Shown one piece after another: positions 26,844 through 37,900 of a stretch of 41,487 bases of DNA. The first letter of the stretch is position 1. The number at the start of each line of letters is the position of its first letter. The stretch comes from Ignavibacteriaceae bacterium (GTDB lineage: Bacteria; Bacteroidota; Ignavibacteria; Ignavibacteriales; Ignavibacteriaceae). The stretch covers positions 1 to 41,487 of the forward strand of contig JABDPB010000140.1 in the NCBI GenBank assembly GCA_013042995.1, given 5' to 3'. A program made the translations under genes and the position numbers. The notes under the pieces were generated by a model. That model saw nothing but the letters and a program-made list of their open reading frames with translations. It was not told the origin of the DNA and did no database searches.

Positions 26844-26976
26844 AATTGTACCTCAGGGAGATAGTATGAATGCTGTAAAAAGATAAAATTTATTTTTCGA
26901 TTGAAAATTAGAGAATAGAGAACTAAACGACAAAATTTTATAGTTGCTTAGTTTTTAATAAGTGATATGACGTAAA

Positions 26977-27390
26977 TCAAATCAGTGAATACAGTGCAAA
27001 ATCCATTCTGCCGAGTAAATGCGGTTTTGTTTTAAGTTCTTTTAAACGTTCATCAACCCATTTTGCGTCTAAACCGTTTGTGTTAGCGGTTTGTTTTAAC
27101 CAATCGAGCTCATTGGCAGAAACGTTTTCATCAACTAATGATAGTCGGAGGCCATCCTCAATAAATGATTTTGCAATATTCTGCTCTGAAAATAAAATCG
27201 GATCTTCGTTCAGGTATTTATTTTCAAGCAGGTTGTTTATAGTTTCATCGAAAAAATCGGCTGAGAATCCAAGTCTTTCTGATAATTTTCGGATCATATC
27301 AATTTCAGAGTCTGCAAGTTGCTCATCTTTGCGTGCAGTAATAAGTAACCCCTTTAAGTAATTGCTTCGGTCAAGTTGAGGTATCTGCAT
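26977..27390 (-). CDS. TerB-like all-helical protein
   Basis: 137 residues, no signal peptide or membrane helix. The repeats ITARKDEQLADSEIDMIRKLSERLG and LSLVDENVSANELDWLKQTANTNGLD have the D-x2-hydrophobic-x3-E pattern of TerB/DjlA-like helical domains. That fold is linked with tellurite resistance and stress systems, but function here is unknown. AAGGAG precedes the ATG at 27390. It is monocistronic as far as can be seen. Confidence 0.72.
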   Translation of the reverse strand: MQIPQLDRSNYLKGLLITARKDEQLADSEIDMIRKLSERLGFSADFFDETINNLLENKYLNEDPILFSEQNIAKSFIEDGLRLSLVDENVSANELDWLKQTANTNGLDAKWVDERLKELKTKPHLLGRMDFALYSLI

Positions 27391-27710
27391 TTTACTCCTT
27401 AGTTGATTAGATGAAAGCTAACATATAAAAATATTTCTGATAAAGAAATTCAAATTTTAAGAACAAAGATAGTACCTGAACGCGTATAAACTATTTATTT
27501 TATTTAATATTTGTGTTTAAAGATGATAAGCGGCTAATAGATGTGAAATATGAAGAACTGAATATTTGACCAAAATATTCTTCGTATAAATGGTTTATTC
27601 TGCAGGTTCTTTTTACGCAATTAAAGATAATTTTTACTGCTTCATTTTTAAGTTTGATTAAATTCTAATTAGTATTTTTATTTTTGAAAAAAATAATTGA
27701 AGAGTTAACC
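27391..27710. other. Intergenic gap without a recognised gene
   Basis: A 320-base, very AT-rich divergent gap between the TerB-like gene and the M14 peptidase gene. The only structure noted is an inverted repeat GAATATTT-N5-AAATATTC at 27560-27580. It presumably carries both promoters, but no convincing -35/-10 pair was picked out. Confidence 0.5.
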
Positions 27711-29498
27711 ATGAAATATTTTTTCTTTTTCATTTTTTTAGCAATTCTTGGCACCGATTTATTCGCCCAAAAAGAATTTGATTGGGAAACATATTTTGAA
27801 AAATCAGGATCCTTATCAACAGCCGATTATGAACAAACAATGATCTATTTTCAGAATCTTGCAGAATATTCTGAGTTTGCCGAATTTCATTCTTTTGGAG
27901 TTTCCGGGCAAATGCGTGAAATAAAATATCTTCTTGTTACTAAAGAAAAGAATGAAGACCGTCAGATGTCTTCTATATCGTGGGTAAGAGAGCTATTCAA
28001 GCCAGTAGTATTAATAATTAATGGAATTCATTCAGGAGAAATTGAAGGTAAGGATGCTTCGATGATTTTGATGCGTGAAATCTTAATTACAAAGGAAAAA
28101 GAATATTTACTCGATAGCTTAAATATGATTGTAGTACCAATCTTCAATATTGATGGACATGAACGGAAAAGCAAGTACAATCGAATTAATCAAAATGGGC
28201 CCGAAGAAATGGGGTGGAGAACTACTGCGCAAAATTTAAACTTAAATCGCGATTGGATGAAAGCAGATACACCTGAGATGCAATGGATGTTAAAGTTAAT
28301 CACTAGTTTTAATCCCGATTTTGCTATTGATACACACGCAACAGATGGTGCTGATTATCAATATACAATTACATATTCAGTGGAGTGGTCTAAAAACATT
28401 TATCACAGTACAGGCGAATGGCTAGAGAAGATTTTTATTCCATACTTAGAAAAAGGAGTTGAAGAAAAAGGCTTTTTAGTCCACCCGTACGTCTTTTTAA
28501 AGAACTGGAGAAAAGGTTTGGATGACGGTTTAATTTATTGGCCTGCTACTCCTAGATTTTCAACGGGATATTTTGCTTTGCGCAACAAACCTTCACTTTT
28601 AATTGAAACTCACATGATTAAACCGTACAAAGAACGGGTGTTTGCTACAAAAGCAATGATTGAAACAACTTTAGATATTATTTACAGCAATGCGTCAGGT
28701 TTAATCAATTTAAATAAAGAAGCCGATGAGCAATCAATAAATATATTTTGTAAAAAAGATAGCTATTTTCCTTTATCGTACGATAGATCAGAAAACTATG
28801 AATTAATAAATTTCAAGGGATACGAATATTATTGGAAACCATCTGATATTTCGGGAAAAGAAAAACTTGTTTACACGAGCAAGAAAAAAGATTTTTCAGC
28901 TAAATACTATAATGATGTAATTGTAACGGATTCAGTGAAAGTGCCACATGGATATTTTATTCCGCTCGAATGGCAATTTCTTGCAGAGAAAATGAAATCC
29001 GAACACAATGTTGAATTTAAGGTGCAGAATTCGAAACCCAATAATAGAGCTCAAGTAATTGTTGAAAAATATAAATTCTTTAACGTAAAATTTGATGAAT
29101 TCTCGTATGAAGGAAGACAACGAGTAAATTTTGATCTCGAAGTTATACAAGATGAAATAAATCTGGAACAAGAAATGATTTACATTCCCACAGACCAAAA
29201 ATCAGTAAGAGTAATTGTAAATCTTCTTGAACCGCAATCAGGAGATTCGTATGTGCGATGGGGATTTATGAACCAGATATTCGAACAAAAGGAATATTAC
29301 GAAGATTATGTTATGGAAAAAGTTGCTGTAGAAATGCTTACCAAGGATCCTGAATTAAAAAAAGAATTTGAGACCAAATTAAAAATTGATGAAGCATTCA
29401 GAAATGATCCACGAGCACGGTTAGATTTCTTTTACGAACGCTCACCGTATTATGATGAGCAAAAAAATGTTTACCCTATTCTACGAGTTGTGGAATAA
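27711..29498 (+). CDS. Secreted M14-family zinc carboxypeptidase
   Basis: 595 residues from the ATG at 27711, where a signal peptide (MKYFFFFIFLAILGTDLFAQ) begins; the TTG at 27684 would add an unlikely extension. The zinc motif is H107-S-G-E110 (IINGIHSGEIEG), followed by NIDGHERKSKYNRINQNGP, NLNLNRDW and DTHATDGADYQYT, where the third zinc ligand His lies. This is the M14 layout found in secreted Bacteroidota peptidases. The C-terminal 250 residues are probably beta-rich and unassigned. It acts outside the cytoplasm, likely on peptides or peptidoglycan fragments. Confidence 0.88.
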   Translation: MKYFFFFIFLAILGTDLFAQKEFDWETYFEKSGSLSTADYEQTMIYFQNLAEYSEFAEFHSFGVSGQMREIKYLLVTKEKNEDRQMSSISWVRELFKPVVLIINGIHSGEIEGKDASMILMREILITKEKEYLLDSLNMIVVPIFNIDGHERKSKYNRINQNGPEEMGWRTTAQNLNLNRDWMKADTPEMQWMLKLITSFNPDFAIDTHATDGADYQYTITYSVEWSKNIYHSTGEWLEKIFIPYLEKGVEEKGFLVHPYVFLKNWRKGLDDGLIYWPATPRFSTGYFALRNKPSLLIETHMIKPYKERVFATKAMIETTLDIIYSNASGLINLNKEADEQSINIFCKKDSYFPLSYDRSENYELINFKGYEYYWKPSDISGKEKLVYTSKKKDFSAKYYNDVIVTDSVKVPHGYFIPLEWQFLAEKMKSEHNVEFKVQNSKPNNRAQVIVEKYKFFNVKFDEFSYEGRQRVNFDLEVIQDEINLEQEMIYIPTDQKSVRVIVNLLEPQSGDSYVRWGFMNQIFEQKEYYEDYVMEKVAVEMLTKDPELKKEFETKLKIDEAFRNDPRARLDFFYERSPYYDEQKNVYPILRVVE

Positions 29499-29617
29499 GA
29501 ATGTGAAAGTACCGATTCAATTTTGACTTTCTACTGTTACTATCAATTTAAATTTATCGTAAATTTCGTCTATCAATTATCAAGATTATTAAAAATTATT
29601 ACGCAGGGAGATTAAAA

Positions 29618-31009
29618 ATGGGTTACAGAATTGAAAAAGACACAATGGGTGAAATTAAAGTTCCCTCCGATAAATATTATGGTGCACAAACGGCCAGATC
29701 TTTAATGAATTTTAAAATTGGTGGAGACAGGTTTCCTCGCGAATTAATTCGAGCTCTTGGTATTCTTAAAAAAGCTGCTGCACTTACTAATAAAGAACTA
29801 GGAACATTGCCTGAAGAAAAAGCTGATTTGATAATAAAGGCTGCCGATGAGGTAATTGAAGGAAGGCTTGATGAACATTTCCCTTTAGTTGTTTGGCAAA
29901 CCGGCAGCGGCACACAAACAAATATGAATTCAAACGAAGTTATTTCAAACAGAGCAATTGAACTTGCGGGCGGTGAATTAGGAAGTAAAAAACCAATCCA
30001 CCCGAATGATGATGTAAACAAAGCACAATCATCGAACGATACTTTCCCAACCGCAATGCATATAGCAGCAGTTGAAGAAACTCATCGCAGGTTAGTTCCG
30101 ATGGCAACAAAACTTAGGAATGTACTTAAACAAAAATCTGATGAGTTTAAAGAAGTAATTAAAATCGGAAGAACACATCTAATGGATGCAGTTCCTTTAA
30201 CGCTTGGGCAAGAATTTGGTGGATATGTTCAAATGTTAACTAACGGATTGGAAAGGATTGATGCAGCTCTTCCAAGATTATACGAACTCGCACTTGGCGG
30301 AACTGCAGTCGGAACCGGATTGAATACACATCCTCAATTCGCAATTAAATCTGCAGAGCACATCGCAAAAATTACAGGATTAAAATTCGTTACTGCAAGG
30401 AACAAATTTGAAGCATTGGCAGGACACGATGCAATGGTTGAATTTAGCGGAGTACTTAAAACAATTGCTTCTTCTTTAATGAAGATTGCGAACGATATCC
30501 GTTTTCTTGGCTCGGGTCCGCGCTGTGGGTTAGGTGAATTAAATCTTCCTGCTAATGAACCTGGTTCTTCAATTATGCCCGGCAAAGTTAATCCAACTCA
30601 AAGTGAAGCAATGACGATGGTTTGTGCACAGGTTCTTGGTAACGATGTGGCTGTTAATGTTGGTGGCGCTACAGGTCATTTTGAATTAAATGTTTTTAAA
30701 CCTGTCATAATTTTTAATGTTCTTAATTCTATAAGATTAATTTCCGATGCCTGCGAAAGTTTTACGGATAATTGCGTTGTTGGAATTGAAGCTAATACTG
30801 ATAACATAAAGAAGCATCTTGAAAATTCTTTGATGCTTGTAACTGCATTGAACCCGCACATTGGATATGATAATGCTGCAAAAGCTGCAAAAAAAGCACA
30901 CGCAGAAAATAAAACTTTAAAAGAAGCTGTTGTTGAGTTAGGTTTATTAACAGCAGAAAAATTTAATGAAGTAGTTCGTCCTGAAAAGATGGTGAGGCCC
31001 AAAGCTTAA
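29618..31009 (+). CDS. fumC: Fumarate hydratase, class II
   Basis: 463 residues interconverting fumarate and malate. The superfamily signature [16 protein letters not shown] is present, with the catalytic Ser loop, along with [40 protein letters not shown] and [20 protein letters not shown]. This oxygen-stable, Fe-S-free class fits the TCA cycle of a facultative organism. AGGGAGA precedes the ATG at 29618. A weak hairpin (TTGCTA-AAC-TAGCAA, 31029-31043) follows. Confidence 0.96.
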   Translation: MGYRIEKDTMGEIKVPSDKYYGAQTARSLMNFKIGGDRFPRELIRALGILKKAAALTNKELGTLPEEKADLIIKAADEVIEGRLDEHFPLVVWQTGSGTQTNMNSNEVISNRAIELAGGELGSKKPIHPNDDVNKAQSSNDTFPTAMHIAAVEETHRRLVPMATKLRNVLKQKSDEFKEVIKIGRTHLMDAVPLTLGQEFGGYVQMLTNGLERIDAALPRLYELALGGTAVGTGLNTHPQFAIKSAEHIAKITGLKFVTARNKFEALAGHDAMVEFSGVLKTIASSLMKIANDIRFLGSGPRCGLGELNLPANEPGSSIMPGKVNPTQSEAMTMVCAQVLGNDVAVNVGGATGHFELNVFKPVIIFNVLNSIRLISDACESFTDNCVVGIEANTDNIKKHLENSLMLVTALNPHIGYDNAAKAAKKAHAENKTLKEAVVELGLLTAEKFNEVVRPEKMVRPKA

Positions 31010-31066
31010 ACGAAATTTTAAGAATGCTTTGCTAAACTAGCAATGACAATTTTACTGAAATAGACA

Positions 31067-31780
31067 ATGAACTGGAACGGAACTGTATCTCTGCTAATTG
31101 CCTGTTTGGAGTTTCTCCTTTTATTTAAACTGATTGTATTTACCGAAAAGAATAAACTCAATAAAATTGCAATTGTTATAATAGCTTTGCTCGCTATTTA
31201 CCAATCTTTGGAATTTCTTATCTGCGGAATTGAACTTCAAAATGCTTTCTTTCCCTTTTTAGCATTTATCATAATTTCTTTTCTTCCGCCGTTAAATTTA
31301 TTGTTAGTTATTAATCTTAAACCTGATCTTAAACTTAAATTATTGAGATTTATAATCTTTTTACCGGCACTCCTCTTTATCATATATTATTCGTTTGTGA
31401 TTCCACAGTTTGCTGTTACAAGATGCACGGTTCTGTATGCATCTTACAATTATCCACTTGGTGATTTGTACGGATTTTTTTATTACCTGCCCATTCTAAT
31501 CTCAATTATACTTCTAATAAGATTAATTAAAAATGAAGTTGATAAAAAAAATAAATTAGTTGGAAAGGTGCTGCTGTCGGGTTCAATATTTATAAGTCTA
31601 CCTGTAATTGTTGGATTTACACTTATGTTTGCAGGCTCCTATTCACTCATTTCTGCAATGGAAAGTGTAATGTGCAAGTTTGCATTTGTGTATGCTTTGT
31701 GTCTAAGTTTTGTTTGTCTTTACAACTCTCCATTTAAAGATGAACGAAACTATTTTAAATATCTATTTAGTAATAAATAA
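31067..31780 (+). CDS. Seven-helix membrane protein of unknown function
   Basis: 237 residues with about seven membrane helices and short loops, ending in a basic cytoplasmic tail (FKDERNYFKYLFSNK). The arrangement resembles the 7TM sensor modules found in front of histidine kinases, but no signalling domain is attached. Two cysteines flank a loop (RCTVLYASYNYPLGDLYG). No specific family can be named. The next gene overlaps its 3' end by 41 bases in another frame. Confidence 0.7.
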   Translation: MNWNGTVSLLIACLEFLLLFKLIVFTEKNKLNKIAIVIIALLAIYQSLEFLICGIELQNAFFPFLAFIIISFLPPLNLLLVINLKPDLKLKLLRFIIFLPALLFIIYYSFVIPQFAVTRCTVLYASYNYPLGDLYGFFYYLPILISIILLIRLIKNEVDKKNKLVGKVLLSGSIFISLPVIVGFTLMFAGSYSLISAMESVMCKFAFVYALCLSFVCLYNSPFKDERNYFKYLFSNK

Positions 31781-32069
31781 CGGCTTGGTAGAAGAATTCA
31801 GAGCTATCGGTTACGAAAAAGAAGGTGGTGATGACCGAAAGATTGAATTTCTTAAAAGTCGAGCAAAAGAAGATTTTGAAAAGGCTTATAGATTTGATGC
31901 ACCAAAGGATAAAAAAGGAAAATTTATGACATACAACAGGTTCTATAAATTTGAAAAACGTGGAATGCATTTTCAATTATTTGAGGAAATATTTTCAAAT
32001 TTTAATGTTGCGGAAAATCCATTAATTTGTGTAACGCCTGTTGTTGATGGAGAGATTTACAGCACTTAA
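31740..32069 (+). CDS. Small hypothetical protein overlapping the membrane protein gene
   Basis: 109 residues from the ATG at 31740, cytoplasmic by composition. It has a GYEKEGGDDRKIEFLKSRAKEDFEKAY region rich in charged residues. I recognise no family. Its first 41 bases overlap the end of the seven-helix gene, so the start is less sure than the body. A TTG at 31710 would lengthen the overlap. The reading frame has no competing gene beyond 31780, which supports it as real. Confidence 0.6.
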   Translation: MNETILNIYLVINNGLVEEFRAIGYEKEGGDDRKIEFLKSRAKEDFEKAYRFDAPKDKKGKFMTYNRFYKFEKRGMHFQLFEEIFSNFNVAENPLICVTPVVDGEIYST

Positions 32070-32126
32070 TTAATAAATAAGATGTATTGTAGAGCAGACT
32101 AATATTCCGTTCCACAGAAAGAAAAA

Positions 32127-34220
32127 ATGAAATTAAAGAAAAAACATATAATCATTATAACAACTATTTTGATAATACTTATGGGAAGTAAATTGCAAGT
32201 AACCGATTCAACTAAAAGAACAAAAAAGACTTTTCAGTCTAAACAGGAAAAGCTGGATAAAATTTATTCTAATAAAAAACTTGGCTCATTCGTTCAGGAG
32301 GGAAAAACATATTTCAGATTATTTGCACCAACTGCTGAGAAAGTATCACTTCTCACTTTTGAGCAACCGGAACAAATTGAAAGTAAAGAATTTGAAATGA
32401 CAAAAGATGAAAACGGTGTCTGGGATGCAACGCTTGATGGCGAACTGTATGGATTGTTTTACGGATACAAAGTTTGTCATCCTGGAACTCCGTGTATTGA
32501 AGATATTGTTTGTATAGATCCGTACGCAAAAGCGGTTACTACTTTTAACACTTATTACAACCCTCGCCGTTCAATTGTTGTAAAAGAGGAAGATTATGAT
32601 TGGGAAGATGATGAATGGCTCAAAACCGATTGGCGCGATTTAATTATCTATGAAATGCACATTCGTGATATGACTGCACATCCATCCTCGGGAGTTAATG
32701 AAAGAGGAACATATAAAGGTTTAGTTGAGAAAGGAAAAACAGGTGGAATTGATTACATAAAAAACCTGGGTGTAAATGCAATTGAACTTTTGCCATCGCA
32801 AGAGTTTGCAAATATCGAAATTCCATTTAAAGATTCTTTGAATGGAAAATTTAACCACTGGAATCCTTATGAAAGAAATCATTGGGGATATATGACCGCA
32901 GCATTCTTTTCCCCTGAAAGCTACTATAGTGAAAATGTGAACAAGCTTGAATGGAATAAATGGAGTGGGAAGGATGCACAGGCTGTTACCGACTTTAAAG
33001 ATATGGTAAAAGTTTTTCATAAAGAAGGAATTTCCGTTATTATGGATGTGGTGTACAATCACATTTCAGAATACGAAATTGGGAACTTAAAAGAGATTGA
33101 TAAAGAATATTATTTCAGGCTGGAAAGTGATGGTGATTTTATTGCCCAAAGCGGATGCGGTAATGATTTCAGAACCGAAGCACCAATGGCACGACGAATG
33201 ATAGTTGAAAGTGTTTTATACTGGATGAAAGAATATCACGTTGATGGTTTTCGTTTTGATCTTGGAAAACTAATTGATTGGGAGACTCTTGAATTAGTAA
33301 TCCATGAAGCAAAAAAAATAAATCCGTATGTAATATTTGTTTGTGAGCCTTGGGGCGGCGGTTATGACCCAGCAGGTTTTTCAGTCCGCGGATGGGGAAG
33401 CTGGAATGATCAAATAAGAAATGGAATAAAAGGTGAAAACCCTTTTGATGGACATGGATGGATTTTTGGAAAATGGTACGGCAATAATAATTTAAATAGA
33501 CTAAAAAGTTATGTAAACGGAACGTTGGTAAAAGATAAATTCGGTTTGTTCCAAAAGCCCGAACACTCAGTAAATTATCTCGAATCGCACGACGGGTATA
33601 CACTTGGTGATTTCATTCGTCTTGGTTTAGCTGATGTAGAAAAAGATCAGGTAATTGAAAATGTTGATGAATTAATAAAGCTGACACCTACTCAATTAAA
33701 ACTTAATAAGCTTGCTGCGCTATTTCTGTTTACGTCGAGAGGACTAACTATGATTCATTCGGGACAGGAATTCGCGCGCACTAAAGTGGTAACAAATGCT
33801 GAAGATGTTGAGGATACGCATAAAGGAATGATTGATCACAACAGTTACGAAAAGGATAATGAAACAAATTTTATAAATTACCTCCATGCTGAAATCAACA
33901 AAGAACTTTTGGATTATTATAAAGGATTGATTGAACTAAGAAAAACTTATAAAGCTTTTCGAAAAGCAGAATACGACGATGTAACATTTATGTATCTTAA
34001 AAATAAACCGTTTACTTTACAATACGTTGTAAAATATGACACAGAAAACTTTAGGGTAATTTGTAATGCAAATCCAAAATCTTCTTTAAAAATTAATTTA
34101 GAGGATGGTGAATGGGATGTTTTAGTTGATGAAAAAAATGCGGGGACTTCTCCAATAAAATCAGTTTCAGGTACAATAATAATACCGCCCTCAGCCGGAA
34201 TGATTCTGAAGAAAAAATAA
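32127..34220 (+). CDS. Pullulanase-type glycogen/starch debranching enzyme (GH13), membrane-anchored or secreted
   Basis: 697 residues. An N-terminal hydrophobic segment (residues 7-20) suggests a signal anchor. Then a CBM48-like domain (about 50-145) and a GH13 catalytic barrel follow: DVVYNH at 307-312, nucleophile D378 in GFRFDLG, acid/base E407 in CEPWGGG, and D489 in LESHDG. YNPR near 145 and the WNPYERNHWGYM stretch are typical of type I pullulanases, which hydrolyse alpha-1,6 branches. A glycan-use role outside the cytoplasm is likely. The following gene starts immediately after its stop codon. Confidence 0.9.
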   Translation: MKLKKKHIIIITTILIILMGSKLQVTDSTKRTKKTFQSKQEKLDKIYSNKKLGSFVQEGKTYFRLFAPTAEKVSLLTFEQPEQIESKEFEMTKDENGVWDATLDGELYGLFYGYKVCHPGTPCIEDIVCIDPYAKAVTTFNTYYNPRRSIVVKEEDYDWEDDEWLKTDWRDLIIYEMHIRDMTAHPSSGVNERGTYKGLVEKGKTGGIDYIKNLGVNAIELLPSQEFANIEIPFKDSLNGKFNHWNPYERNHWGYMTAAFFSPESYYSENVNKLEWNKWSGKDAQAVTDFKDMVKVFHKEGISVIMDVVYNHISEYEIGNLKEIDKEYYFRLESDGDFIAQSGCGNDFRTEAPMARRMIVESVLYWMKEYHVDGFRFDLGKLIDWETLELVIHEAKKINPYVIFVCEPWGGGYDPAGFSVRGWGSWNDQIRNGIKGENPFDGHGWIFGKWYGNNNLNRLKSYVNGTLVKDKFGLFQKPEHSVNYLESHDGYTLGDFIRLGLADVEKDQVIENVDELIKLTPTQLKLNKLAALFLFTSRGLTMIHSGQEFARTKVVTNAEDVEDTHKGMIDHNSYEKDNETNFINYLHAEINKELLDYYKGLIELRKTYKAFRKAEYDDVTFMYLKNKPFTLQYVVKYDTENFRVICNANPKSSLKINLEDGEWDVLVDEKNAGTSPIKSVSGTIIIPPSAGMILKKK

Positions 34221-34985
34221 ATGAAAAAGTTTTCAACTAAAATATTTTTAGTGGTTTTACTTTTATCATTAAATATATCTGCACAACAGTATACTAAAGG
34301 TTCGCCTGAATGGCTTGTTGATATGTTTTTTAACAGCAGCAGCTTTGAAGAAAAAATAAATTATTACACAGGCGAGATGATGAATGATTTACAGCAGCCG
34401 ACGATTGGTGAAGAACTAAAGGAAAGTGATGCACAAATTCTATTTTATAAAATTCTCGAAAAAGATAACCGGCAAAATTTTGCAGTTGAACTAGAAGTAA
34501 ATGAGCGGGTAATTGATTTTTACTGTTATATAATAAAAGAGAATGAAACGTGGAAGATAGAAGCCATTAGAAGATTTTTGCTTCCGCGTTTTATTTATTC
34601 CGTTTATGATTCACTTTCAAATCTTCCTTCTCCCTCTCCGCCCGATCAAAATCTTATGAAAACTTTGCAGCTCTTTACGATGAATGATGCACAACTAAAA
34701 AATTATTTAAACAGTAAAGATGATGAGTATTCGAACATTGTTTGGTATTTTAATCGAAATGAAAATGAAGAAGTAGATTCGCGATTAAGTTTACTTGGCT
34801 GCAACGCAGTTTATAAAGACAACAGGTTTCCGAGTTGTGTCTTTATTCAAATAAACACGTTTAAAAGAATGGAAACAGGGTTCTTTTACGCAAATGAAAA
34901 ATCTGTAATTCCATTAATGTCCCCCAAAGAGTTCATTTATATAGAGAAAGTTTTACCCGGCTGGTATCTTTATAGAATTATGTAG
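34221..34985 (+). CDS. Secreted protein of unknown function
   Basis: 254 residues with a signal peptide (MKKFSTKIFLVVLLLSLNISAQ). The ATG directly abuts the TAA of the debranching enzyme gene, so the two are translationally coupled and likely act in the same compartment. The mature region has an NTF2-like feel (EELKESDAQILFYKILEKDN, NETWKIEAIRRFL), but I do not assign a family. Its last 8 bases overlap the convergent histidine kinase gene. Confidence 0.75.
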   Translation: MKKFSTKIFLVVLLLSLNISAQQYTKGSPEWLVDMFFNSSSFEEKINYYTGEMMNDLQQPTIGEELKESDAQILFYKILEKDNRQNFAVELEVNERVIDFYCYIIKENETWKIEAIRRFLLPRFIYSVYDSLSNLPSPSPPDQNLMKTLQLFTMNDAQLKNYLNSKDDEYSNIVWYFNRNENEEVDSRLSLLGCNAVYKDNRFPSCVFIQINTFKRMETGFFYANEKSVIPLMSPKEFIYIEKVLPGWYLYRIM

Positions 34986-37900
34986 AATTAGTATTGTTAG
35001 TAATACCTTTTCTTATTGATTTTTCAACAGCCTGTTTAAAATCTTTTAGGTTAACCGGTTTCTTAAAAATATATTCTATACCAAGCTCAGCATATTCCTG
35101 CAAAATGTTTCTCTCAATTTTTCCACTTAAGACAATAACCGGTAGTTTGCTGAATATATTTTGCCTTATTAACTCGAGAATAAAATTATAACCATTCAAT
35201 TCGGGCATTTCATTTTCTGTTATTACAAGCGCCGGCGGTGACGAAGAAATTTTATCTAGAGCCTCTTTTCCGTTTGACACTATATCAACATCAAAATCGG
35301 GTGTAATGTTTTTTATAATTTTTGAATAAAGAATCCGGTCGGTTTTATTATTGTCAATAATTAAAATTTTATTTGAAGCGACTGGCAGAGTAAGTTTAAA
35401 TTCAGAACCTTTACCGTATTCGCTTGTAACTGAAACAGTGCCTCCGTGCCTTTCAACAATTTCTTTTACCAGTGAAAGCCCTAGGCCGCTTCCTTTTTCA
35501 CCTGCAGTGCCTTCTGAAGTAAATTTCATATCAATATTAAAAAGTTTTGGAAGGTTATCTTCTTTAATTCCTCTTCCGGTATCTTTAACAGTAAATTCTA
35601 AAAAACGCGAACCAATAACTGGACTTGCTGATATTAAAACTTTGTCTCCATTTGTAGTAAACTTAATCGCATTCGAAATTAAGTTACTGAAAATCTGTTG
35701 TGCTAAGTTCTTATCAACAAAAACATTTAGTGAGGCATCAATAAGGTTTTGAATTGAAATATGTTTTTGCAATGCGGTCCCTGCACTTGAGCTGACAGAT
35801 TTTTCAACAAGTTCTCGTGCATTTAATTTTTCAGGTTCAAATTTTATTCTTCCAGTTTGCAAGCGTGTCCAGTCAAGCAGAGAATTAACAAGTGCAAGCA
35901 TGGACTTTGAGGAATCTTGAATATACCTAACATATTGTTTCTTTTCCATCTCGCTTAAGGCTTCATCTGTTAAAAGCAAATCCGTAAACCCAAGTATTGA
36001 GCTAAATGGTGTTCTCAAATCGTGAGAAATAATTGATAAAAACCGGTCTTTTGCCTCGTTTAACTTTTTTAGATTTTCTGCGGATTCTTTTAGTTCTTCT
36101 TCTGCTCTTTTACTTAATGTTATATCACTAACCAAACCGTAAATTTTTTGAATTCCCCCTTTGGAATCCCGGATTATGTTAACTTTATTTCTAACCCAAA
36201 CAATGTTACCCTGTTTATTTAAGATTCTAAATTCTAGCTCGCTTGATGAATGAAAACCACTCCTCCAAAGTGTAGCCAACTTTTTCTTTAAAGATGTAAA
36301 ATCATCAGGATGAATAATTTTTAAAAATAATTTCGGATCTAAAAGAAATTCCGATTGTGTATAGCCGGTTATTTTTTCAACCGACGCAGTGTAAAAAAGT
36401 GGTCTTAAGTACTCGCCAGTTCTTTCAAACGTGTAGAGAAAATCATCAATATTTTCAGTAATGTTTCTGTATTTCTGTTCCGATTCACGAATTACTTTTT
36501 GCGCACGTTTTCTCTCTGTAACATCTCGTGCAACTGTGACAATATATTTTTGTTTATTTGAAACAAACAATGCAACAGAAAGCTCTGCATAGAAGTATGA
36601 ATCGTCTTTTTTTGTTGCAAGAAATTCAAAACGCTCTGGCCCGTTTTTGTTATTTTCCTTCAATTTAAAATATTCTGAAACTTTCAAAACATCATCATCT
36701 GCAACAAAATCGAGTAAATTTTTATCGTAAACATCTTCAGATTTATCATAACCAAATATTTTTGCAAACGAATCGTTGGCAATCATAATATTGCTATCCA
36801 GGCTGACGGCAATTCCGTCTTGCGAGGCTTTCAGCAAAGATTTATAAAAATACAATTCGGAATGCTCTTTTAATTCCAGTTTTAATTCTGAGAATAAGCA
36901 GTAAAAATTAGGAAAACGCTCATCACTTTCTTTGTCTGGTAGAAACTTCACTTTAAATGAATGTAAATCTCCGTTGAATGCAACTAACTCAAGCTCTGCT
37001 TCCTTAACTTTTCCACTTCTGATTATATTGATATCCAGTTTCTCATCAGGCTCTATTTCCTCTTTCTGTTTTATCAATCCTAAAAAGTTTGTCCGATAAA
37101 GCTCAATATCTGGATAACCAAGTTTTGATTTGAAAGCGGGATTAGAAAGTAAAATTGTTCCATTTGAATCTATTTTGCAGGTTGGTTCGGTTTCGCTTTT
37201 AAGCAATTCTTTTAATCTGTTGGCCCTCATTTCGAACTTATTGGAAAGAATTTGCTCTCTTTCGATTTGCTTACATAAAACTAAAACTGTTTCAGATATT
37301 TTCTCAGCTCTTAAAAATGTAAGCTCTAATTGCAAAGAAAATTGTAGGATCTTTTCAAATGAGCCACTCAAAGTAAAGCTATCTTTTTGCTGAAGCGTGT
37401 TTTTAACTTCATCAAATTTATCCTTGGTAATGAAAGTAAATATCTCGCTGATAAATTTTCCGATTGTGGAGGTGGCAGTTAAATGGAAAATATTTTCACT
37501 GTTTTCATCCCAATAATTAATCTTCCCGTCGTTATCAATTGCTAAAACAGCTTGGTTGAATTTTAGTGCTGCCTTTTTGTAGTAATCTAGTTCAACGGGT
37601 ATTTGTTCTTTGGAAGGCTGTTCTTCAACAAGATTTTTAATATAAAAATAAATTAACTGTACTTTGCCTTCTGAATTTAGATGCGGTTCAAGTTTACACT
37701 CAAAATGTTTTTCTGTTTTTTCTAATTTCAAACTAAAAAAGAATGAAATTTTCTGTTTCTGTTTAAATACTGTGTTGTAATTTTTTACTATCAGATGAGT
37801 TACCTCAGGACTAATTATTTCCAAAATGTTTCTTCCGGTAATCCTTTCCGAAACACTAAATAGATGTTTGTCAATCCTTCCATTTGTTGATTCGATTATA

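Noticed and set aside
27560..27580. Inverted repeat GAATATTT-N5-AAATATTC in the gap before the M14 peptidase gene
   Set aside because: Made of A and T with low information; such repeats are expected by chance in DNA this AT-rich and no promoter was found next to it.
29550..29566. Inverted repeat AAATTTA-TCG-TAAATTT upstream of fumC
   Set aside because: Low-complexity AT sequence without a clear promoter context; could be chance.
31029..31043. Hairpin TTGCTA-AAC-TAGCAA after fumC
   Set aside because: A 6-bp stem with no U-tract; too weak to call a terminator.
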